A model generated the notes under the pieces. It saw only the letters and a list, made by a program, of their open reading frames with translations, was not told the DNA's origin and searched no databases. A stretch of 64,000 nucleotides of DNA from assembly GCA_963677445.2 (NCBI GenBank), contig CAXXGF010000048.1:62001-126000 (forward strand). Reading direction: 5' to 3'. The stretch's first letter is position 1, and every line of letters starts with the position of its first letter. A program made the position numbers and the translations under genes. Origin of the DNA: G963677445 sp963677445. GTDB lineage: Bacteria; Bacteroidota; Ignavibacteria; Ignavibacteriales; Melioribacteraceae. Shown here piece after piece: positions 58,755-64,000 of the stretch.

Positions 58755-60590
58755 TTACTTTAAATAAACCATCCCGATGGTTTTCGAACTGAAATCGGTT
58801 GTAACGCGGCAGTAATATACACCGCTGGAAAGATTTCCAAGTTCGCTGGTATTAAAAAACAGTTCATGCTGTCCGGCGCTCATATATCCATCTGAAAGAG
58901 TTTTTACCAGTCTGCCCATGGTGTCAAAAACCTGAACATTTACATCACCTTCCTTATCAAGTGTAAACCTGATTTTAGTCTGTGAATTAAAAGGATTGGG
59001 ATAATTCTGGTAAAGATGAAAATCCTCAGGAGCTGATGATCTTCCTTCAACCTTCAGAGGACTGCTGTATACAATCCTGAATGCGTCTGCCGCTACGATG
59101 CCAGAAGCCGCGTTATTTAGTTCAATCTTTAATTTTCCGTTGGCAGGCACTTCCATATTCACAAGATAATTCCACTGGGCGCCATTGGTTTTTTGGGTTT
59201 TTGTAAGATTTTTTGTTTCACTGTCGCTGCTGAAAACAAAATTGGCATTATAGGCAAAATCATTATTATCGGGCCACATTCCATAAACAGAATAATATCC
59301 ACCCTCGAGATTGTCTGATTCCCAGGTCATAATATTTTCACCGGTTCCCGGCTGCGAGGTATAAAAGTTTTTACCAAAATAGCGGTGACCGCTGGAATCA
59401 ATCGCCCAGTTGCCGGTCGGCAAAGCGCTGACATTATCCATTATAAAATATTTAGGGTGATTCACCTCAAGATATTCAATTATTCCGTAAAGCGTTCTCG
59501 CGCCCAACTCATGCAGATTTTCATTTGTTACCCAGATATCTGTGGAATACTGATCATAAGGGGTTTCATAAGTTAGCGCCATGGGAGCCTCACCATAACT
59601 ATCCCAAAGCCACCCCTCGGGAAAGTGAGCCTGAAGATCAGATTCAGCAAAATCCTCATGGCGAAAATATGGGTTATCTGATGCCTGAAGGTTGCAGAAC
59701 TGATACTCACGACGGTAAAACCATTCGGAGGTTGATCCGGGAGTATGAATGAAAAAGGTACAATTCGCTGATGCCTGCGAGTGAAGATTAAGGAATACAT
59801 CCACAGGTTTATTATCACAGATTTCTTTCAGCCTGCCCTTGAGCGCTTTCACCTCCTTTGTAGTCTCATCATCCGGTTTATCCCAGTTTCTTTCGAGATC
59901 AATGCCATAATAGTTTGTTCTTGATCTGCCGAAATAAACACCTTCGGGATTCACGAAAGGAATCAGATAAAATATCATATTCTCCCTGTAATACTGAAAC
60001 ACTTCATCATTACTGAGAAGTGTTTCAACAATCCCCTTAAAATGCCAGGAGCTGGGAGTTTCCCCGGGATGAGTTCTGGCGTGTATCCAAACCTGCTTCT
60101 TATTATCCAGTGGAATTGAGGGGTCTGTAACAGTAAGCAACTGCATAGGAAAACCGAAATCAAGAGTTCCGAGTGTATCGAGCAGCGCGTGAGGATGCTG
60201 CTCCCATGTGGCAAGGTTCTCCTGCATCCATGAATAGTTATAGGGATAATAATAAGCGACAAATACCGTATCCTCCTCAAAGGTTTTATAAAACCTGTTA
60301 CGATAGGGACTTTCAGATTCAGTAAAACGCACAAACTCTGTATTATCATAAGAATAAAGAGGACGGTTTACATCGCTGTTTTCGATTATCACCTCAATAT
60401 ACCTGTCCTTTACGCCGGAAATTCTGAAATAAAACCAGCGTCCCCCAATATCAGGAACAGACCGGACATAATATGTTACCGAATCTATTGTTATAGCGGT
60501 ATCGATATTACCGCTCTCAAATTCAGCGTCAAAAACTACCTGCGCCGATAATGTGCTTATCAGCAATAAAAAAATCGAAATTAGTCTCAT
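58755..60590 (-). CDS. Secreted M14 zinc carboxypeptidase with T9SS sorting domain
   Basis: I start at the ATG at 60590 (MRLISIFLLLISTLSAQ), which begins a signal peptide. 611 residues. M14 zinc site: HARTHPGETPSSW (His and Glu) and NLHSQ (third ligand); YETPYDQYST holds the Glu of the catalytic segment. The C-terminal 85 residues from FHLYQNYPNPFNSQTKIRFTL to MGMVYLK form the type A T9SS sorting domain: the sandwich motif NYPNPFN, FDTMGRLVKTL, and SGVYYCRV. The protein should be exported across the outer membrane. The T9SS machinery itself is not in the window. Confidence 0.93.
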   Translation of the reverse strand: MRLISIFLLLISTLSAQVVFDAEFESGNIDTAITIDSVTYYVRSVPDIGGRWFYFRISGVKDRYIEVIIENSDVNRPLYSYDNTEFVRFTESESPYRNRFYKTFEEDTVFVAYYYPYNYSWMQENLATWEQHPHALLDTLGTLDFGFPMQLLTVTDPSIPLDNKKQVWIHARTHPGETPSSWHFKGIVETLLSNDEVFQYYRENMIFYLIPFVNPEGVYFGRSRTNYYGIDLERNWDKPDDETTKEVKALKGRLKEICDNKPVDVFLNLHSQASANCTFFIHTPGSTSEWFYRREYQFCNLQASDNPYFRHEDFAESDLQAHFPEGWLWDSYGEAPMALTYETPYDQYSTDIWVTNENLHELGARTLYGIIEYLEVNHPKYFIMDNVSALPTGNWAIDSSGHRYFGKNFYTSQPGTGENIMTWESDNLEGGYYSVYGMWPDNNDFAYNANFVFSSDSETKNLTKTQKTNGAQWNYLVNMEVPANGKLKIELNNAASGIVAADAFRIVYSSPLKVEGRSSAPEDFHLYQNYPNPFNSQTKIRFTLDKEGDVNVQVFDTMGRLVKTLSDGYMSAGQHELFFNTSELGNLSSGVYYCRVTTDFSSKTIGMVYLK

Positions 60591-60639
60591 TTTACATACT
60601 CCAAATTGTACTACCATTCGCTTTATTTTTAACAGAGAC

Positions 60640-61713
60640 TTAAATCCCTGATTTAAGTTTTTCTGTTCTGTCGGCAATTTTCATTTTTTCTATCATTTCT
60701 GCCAGGTCTCCTTCCATAATATTGGAAAGATTGTAAAGGGTCAGTCCTATTCTGTGATCGGTAACCCTGTTTTGTGGAAAATTATAGGTTCTTATCTTCT
60801 CACTTCTGTCCCCGCTTCTGACCAGCGATTTCCTTTGAGCGGCAATCTCGCTATTCTGTTCCTGAAGTTTGATATCATAAAGCCTCGTTTTAAGAACCTT
60901 CATCGCTTTCTGGCGGTTTTTTAATTGCGATCTTTCATCCTGGCACTGAACTACTATTCCGGTTGGCAGATGTGTAATTCTGATGGCTGTTTCCACCTTG
61001 TTGACATTCTGACCTCCTGCTCCGCCGCTTCGGTAAACATCAATACGAAGATCATTCGGATCAACATCTATTCCCACCTCTTCAGCTTCCGGCATTACAA
61101 CAACCGATGCCGCCGAAGTATGAACACGCCCGCTTGCTTCCGTCGCCGGAACACGCTGAACCCTGTGCACTCCGCTTTCAAATTTCAGATCGCCATAAAC
61201 ACCCTGTCCATTAAGGCTGAAGACGGCTTCCTTTATTCCCCCCATTCCCGACTCATTATAATCGATAAGCTCCATCTTCCAGCCCCTGAGCTCCGAAAGC
61301 CGGCTGTACATCCTGAAAAGATCCCCTGCAAAAAGACCGGCTTCGTCACCACCTGTTCCCGCTCTGATCTCCATGATAACATCTTTATCATCATTAGGAT
61401 CTTTCGGAATAAGAATCACTTTGATATGGCTTTCAAGTTCTTCCAGTTTTTCTTCCAGTTCAACAAGCTCCTCCTCAGCCATTTCAGCCAACTCAGGTTC
61501 ATCCCCCGTATCAATAATTTCCCTGTTATCAGCGATGTTTTTTATTACATCCATATATTGATCATAAGTCTCAACTATTTCCTGAAGTTCGCTTCTTTCT
61601 TTTCCAAGTTTTATCAGTTGCTTTTGATCTTTGACAATTTCAGGATCAAATAATTTTTCATTTACCTGGTTATATTTTTCTTTTATTTCTTTTAGTTTTT
61701 CCAAAAATTCCAT
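60640..61713 (-). CDS. prfA: PrfA, peptide chain release factor 1
   Basis: 357 residues, the normal RF1 length. The tripeptide PAT in VQRVPATEA, which reads UAA and UAG stop codons, and the catalytic GGQ in RSGGAGGQNVNKVETA are intact. The long N-terminal coiled coil (about 1-100) is usual. It ends 49 bases before the M14 gene. Confidence 0.97.
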   Translation of the reverse strand: MEFLEKLKEIKEKYNQVNEKLFDPEIVKDQKQLIKLGKERSELQEIVETYDQYMDVIKNIADNREIIDTGDEPELAEMAEEELVELEEKLEELESHIKVILIPKDPNDDKDVIMEIRAGTGGDEAGLFAGDLFRMYSRLSELRGWKMELIDYNESGMGGIKEAVFSLNGQGVYGDLKFESGVHRVQRVPATEASGRVHTSAASVVVMPEAEEVGIDVDPNDLRIDVYRSGGAGGQNVNKVETAIRITHLPTGIVVQCQDERSQLKNRQKAMKVLKTRLYDIKLQEQNSEIAAQRKSLVRSGDRSEKIRTYNFPQNRVTDHRIGLTLYNLSNIMEGDLAEMIEKMKIADRTEKLKSGI

Positions 61714-62902
61714 GTAATCCTCAAAAATATAGAACTTTAAATATAATCATCTGACAGCAGATTTCATAAAATGTTAACGGGATTGTTCCCAGTCCTGCCA
61801 AATTTGTCTTATTATTAATATCCATTAACTTTTTGTCCTGTCCACCGAACTCCGTTCGGCGACATCCGCAGCTGCTATTTTTGACTGAGCTACATACCGC
61901 TTATTACAGAGCTCCAGACATCACGTATATTGAAATGCAACTATTAAATCATTTTCTTTCATAGAATGACAAAATAATAACAGTAAGAATTCTTCGTTAT
62001 CCTCTCTCAATATTGTTTTTATTTTTTTAAGCGACATCAAAAAAATAAGCGTTAAGAAAATCAAATGAACGTAGCGTTAAAAAAGGAAAGCTGTTTGAGG
62101 CACATGTCTTTTTATGTGCCGGGTTCTTTCATTTTAGCGGAGTGAATTGATTTTCAGCTTATTTTTTTGCAGTCCTGACTTTTTTGGGTTCTATATGAAA
62201 TTTAGTGGGTAAAGTAATAAAATAGCGGATAAAGATATGAATCAAAGATTCGCAAATTGTCATGTTAGATTTCCGGAAACCAGCCCCTGATCTTTACCAC
62301 CACAGAGCGCACGGTCTTGAAAAAAGTGGATGAGTATTAAAGTCCCTCTTACCCCGACTGAGCCAGACGCTTTCAGCTTTCCATATCTTTACGCGTTTGC
62401 TGCTTTCGCCCTTTCAGGGCTCTGATAATGTCTTTGTTTTTCTTAACCGGGGCGTTGCCCCTGTCTGTTGCCTGCACCCTTTCAGGGTTTTGTATCCATC
62501 TGTGACAAACTGGAATTATTATTAGCGCAGAAAGCGCGACAATCAACAGCCCCGGGCAACGCCCGGGGTAATAAAAGAAAAAGTGTATTTAAGCCCTGTA
62601 GGGGCGGAAGCTAAACGTCGGGATTATCCGGTTATACTTTAACAAAAGGTTTTGTTTAATTTTCAGGATCGACAAAAATCACCCACTGTATTTCATATAG
62701 AACCTAAAAACATAGGTATCTCCCGAAATTTATTTCATCATAATACTCTGTTTGTAAAAAACACAAAAAAAAGCCGAATAATTTCCCGTATTAATGTGGG
62801 CCAGGTAACAGTCTTAATAAAATTGCCATATTTACATTGCCTATTTGGAATTTAAACTTATTTTTACAATATGTAAAGTTAAAGATTGTACACAAAGGCA
62901 AG
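61714..62902. repeat. Long gene-free, repeat-rich region
   Basis: About 1.2 kb. First 350 bases are AT-rich with a small hairpin CCGAAC-tcc-GTTCGG (61845-61859). At about 62060-62200 is a conserved-looking element with GGCACAT (62099-62105) pairing with ATGTGCC (62114-62120), followed by TTTCATTTTAGCGGAGTG, which I recognise as a repeat seen in other genomes of this group. A hairpin mosaic lies at 62408-62605 (see separate entry). The promoter of the deaminase is not evident but must lie near 62850-62900. Confidence 0.5.
62408..62605. repeat. Mosaic of two alternating hairpin types
   Basis: Hairpins: GCCC-tttca-GGGC (62408-62420), GGGGC-gtt-GCCCC (62449-62461), ACCC-tttca-GGGT (62476-62488), CCCCGGGC-aac-GCCCGGGG (62550-62568), GCCC-tgtag-GGGC (62593-62605). 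The two kinds alternate (small A, GC-rich B), and the right-hand pair is inverted relative to the left. This is the fullest copy of the repeat family in the window. Confidence 0.6.
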
Positions 62903-63463
62903 ATGAAGATAAAAACAAAAAAAATAATCGATCTCCCCGACTGGCTTGAGACAAAATGTGAGAAATCGGGTATAATCGATAATGTTGAAGAAAGAATGAC
63001 GTTTGTTATTGAGCTTGGTAAAGAGAATGTTGCGCGAAATACAGGAGGACCTTTTGCCGCTGCCGTATTTAATCTGGATGACTCCGGCCTTGTTTCAGCG
63101 GGTGTGAATGTAGTAGTAGATCAAAGGACCTCAATAGCTCATGCCGAAATTATGGCGCTGATCATGGCTCAGGAAAAATTGGGAACACACAGACTCGAAC
63201 AGGGAAATTACGAACTGGTTTCCTCCGCTCAGCCCTGCGCTATGTGTTATGGGGCATTGTGCTGGTCCGGTATAAAAAGACTGGTTATCGGAGCCAGAAG
63301 AGAAGATGTTGAGAAAATCACAGGTTTTGATGAAGGTCCGATCCCGAATGATTGGGAAGGGGAACTTAAAAAAATTGGCATCAGCGTTGTAAAAGATATA
63401 TTAAGAGAAAGAGCCGGTGAAATATTGAAACAGTATATCGAATCAGGTGGAAGGTTATACTAG
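62903..63463 (+). CDS. Nucleoside/base deaminase, CDA superfamily (guanine deaminase-like)
   Basis: I choose the ATG at 62903 (MKIKTKKIIDLPDWLETKCE), with AAGG just upstream; the frame continues upstream without use. 186 residues. The zinc motifs of the cytidine deaminase superfamily are complete: HAE (in SIAHAEIMAL) and PCAMC (in SSAQPCAMCYGA). GGPFAAAVF and DEGPIPNDW at the end resemble guanine deaminase and related nucleoside deaminases rather than TadA, which has a different C-terminus. Cytoplasmic; acts on a purine base or nucleoside. Exact substrate undecided. Confidence 0.85.
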   Translation: MKIKTKKIIDLPDWLETKCEKSGIIDNVEERMTFVIELGKENVARNTGGPFAAAVFNLDDSGLVSAGVNVVVDQRTSIAHAEIMALIMAQEKLGTHRLEQGNYELVSSAQPCAMCYGALCWSGIKRLVIGARREDVEKITGFDEGPIPNDWEGELKKIGISVVKDILRERAGEILKQYIESGGRLY

Positions 63464-63521
63464 TATTTAACTTTCCTTGATAAATTATTATAATTTAGAA
63501 TCATTGATACAGGAGCTCCGG

Positions 63522-64000
63522 TTGAATCTTAAAATTTTAATCGGTATTTGTTTACTATTCTTCCAGAATTTTGAAGCTTTTTCGCTTTCAAAATCAGAAT
63601 CAGCAGACAGCGCCTCGATATATCTCAACTTATTCCTCGAAAATAAACTTTCGAATCAGGATACCGCCATCTTCTTTGCTCATCGGGCAATTTTGCTGGC
63701 CGAAAAAGAAAAAAACGACTCGCTTCACATTGCCGGACTAAATGAACTGGCAAACCTGTACCTGAATAAGAATGAATTTGATAGAGCTGACGAACTCTGT
63801 AATAAAGCTGAGCTTATTGCGAGAAAGAACAACCTGACAGCACAGCTTGGAAAAGCATTGCATATCCAGGGAAAAATATGTTTGAGAAAAGGAGATTATG
63901 GCGAATCATTAACATTAAACAAAAATGCTCTTGAAGCCTATACGGAATCGGGAAATATTGGAGGCATGGCAAGCGTCAATAATAATATCGGCGTAATATA
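63522..64000 (+). CDS. TPR protein, N-terminal part (cut by window edge)
   Basis: A TTG start at 63522 with AGGAG (63511-63515) six bases upstream opens a frame that continues to the window edge, about 159 residues. It starts with a signal peptide (about 1-20), then TPR helices: LNELANLYLNKNEFDRADEL, GKALHIQGKICLRKGDYGES. Such N-termini in this group often precede sensor kinase or regulator domains in the same protein, but the rest is outside the window. No alternative ATG is seen that leaves the signal peptide in place. Confidence 0.75.
   Translation, partial: MNLKILIGICLLFFQNFEAFSLSKSESADSASIYLNLFLENKLSNQDTAIFFAHRAILLAEKEKNDSLHIAGLNELANLYLNKNEFDRADELCNKAELIARKNNLTAQLGKALHIQGKICLRKGDYGESLTLNKNALEAYTESGNIGGMASVNNNIGVI

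Noticed and set aside
60925..61653. A 242-codon frame opposite prfA, and similar long frames opposite pnkp (55539-56168), the LPP20-like gene (37777-38385) and kinase 1 (32802-33368)
   Set aside because: They are antisense to strongly conserved genes, with Phe/His/Ile-rich composition that follows from the reverse complement; no domain was seen.
61714..62902. tRNA or rRNA genes in the large gaps
   Set aside because: I looked for acceptor stems, GTTCRA loops and 3' CCA in all long gaps and found no credible fold.

Overview
The window (about 40% GC by eye, no rRNA, tRNA or CRISPR array recognised) looks like a chromosomal segment of an FCB-group bacterium in or near the Ignavibacteriota/Bacteroidota radiation. 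The signs are a type IX secretion C-terminal sorting domain on a peptidase, an S46 dipeptidyl peptidase, the bacillithiol enzyme BshC, the secreted 'asparagine synthetase B'-named family typical of these phyla, short lipid-type signal peptides ending near AQ, and weak Shine-Dalgarno sequences. The exact lineage is an inference.

Layout. 1-8 kb, minus strand: the 5' end of a glycosyltransferase, a secreted GH13 amylase and a U32 peptidase-family tRNA hydroxylase packed head to tail, then a frameshifted Fic protein, BshC, an AI-2E/PerM permease and a Nudix hydrolase. 8-11 kb: uvrA with one frameshift, then a small unknown gene. 12-20 kb, plus strand: two sugar-nucleotide epimerases around a deoxyhypusine-synthase-like gene and a SpoIID gene, followed by a tightly coupled asparaginase, methyltransferase and RlmD run. 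19.7-21.6 kb: dnaA and a probable oriC with several DnaA boxes. 21.6-30.3 kb, all plus: M23 peptidase, FAH-family hydrolase, FmdB zinc ribbon, S46 peptidase, TPR protein, ClpX and the AsnB-named secreted protein.

30.3-48.7 kb, all minus: a Rpn-type PD-(D/E)XK nuclease with a heptad tail; a signalling cluster of two paralogous zinc-ribbon Ser/Thr kinases fused to SUMF1-like domains plus two FHA proteins and a secreted LPP20-like partner, three of them joined by 4-nt overlaps; an ECF sigma/anti-sigma/beta-helix operon; a PDZ protein, a SIMPL protein, YbaK and a Prc/Tsp protease. 48.8-54 kb: MmcQ, a superoxide reductase, a frameshifted CHMI-type isomerase with an HtrA-like protease, a SHOCT-like membrane protein, a methyltransferase and a DUF169 protein. 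54.7-64 kb: the Pnkp-Hen1 RNA repair pair, a T9SS-tagged M14 peptidase, prfA, a nucleoside deaminase, and the start of a TPR protein cut by the window edge.

Three genes (fic, uvrA, the CHMI isomerase) are each broken by a single base, two of them in A-runs, so sequencing or assembly error is a serious alternative to real loss. The long intergenic gaps are filled with small palindromic repeats, and in two places such a repeat supplies the end of a gene. The most interesting candidate systems are the kinase-FHA-SUMF1 cluster, which has a 22-bp-period operator-like array before one kinase, and the 36-residue double-rung beta-helix encoded beside an ECF sigma factor. The RNA repair pair is a known system.
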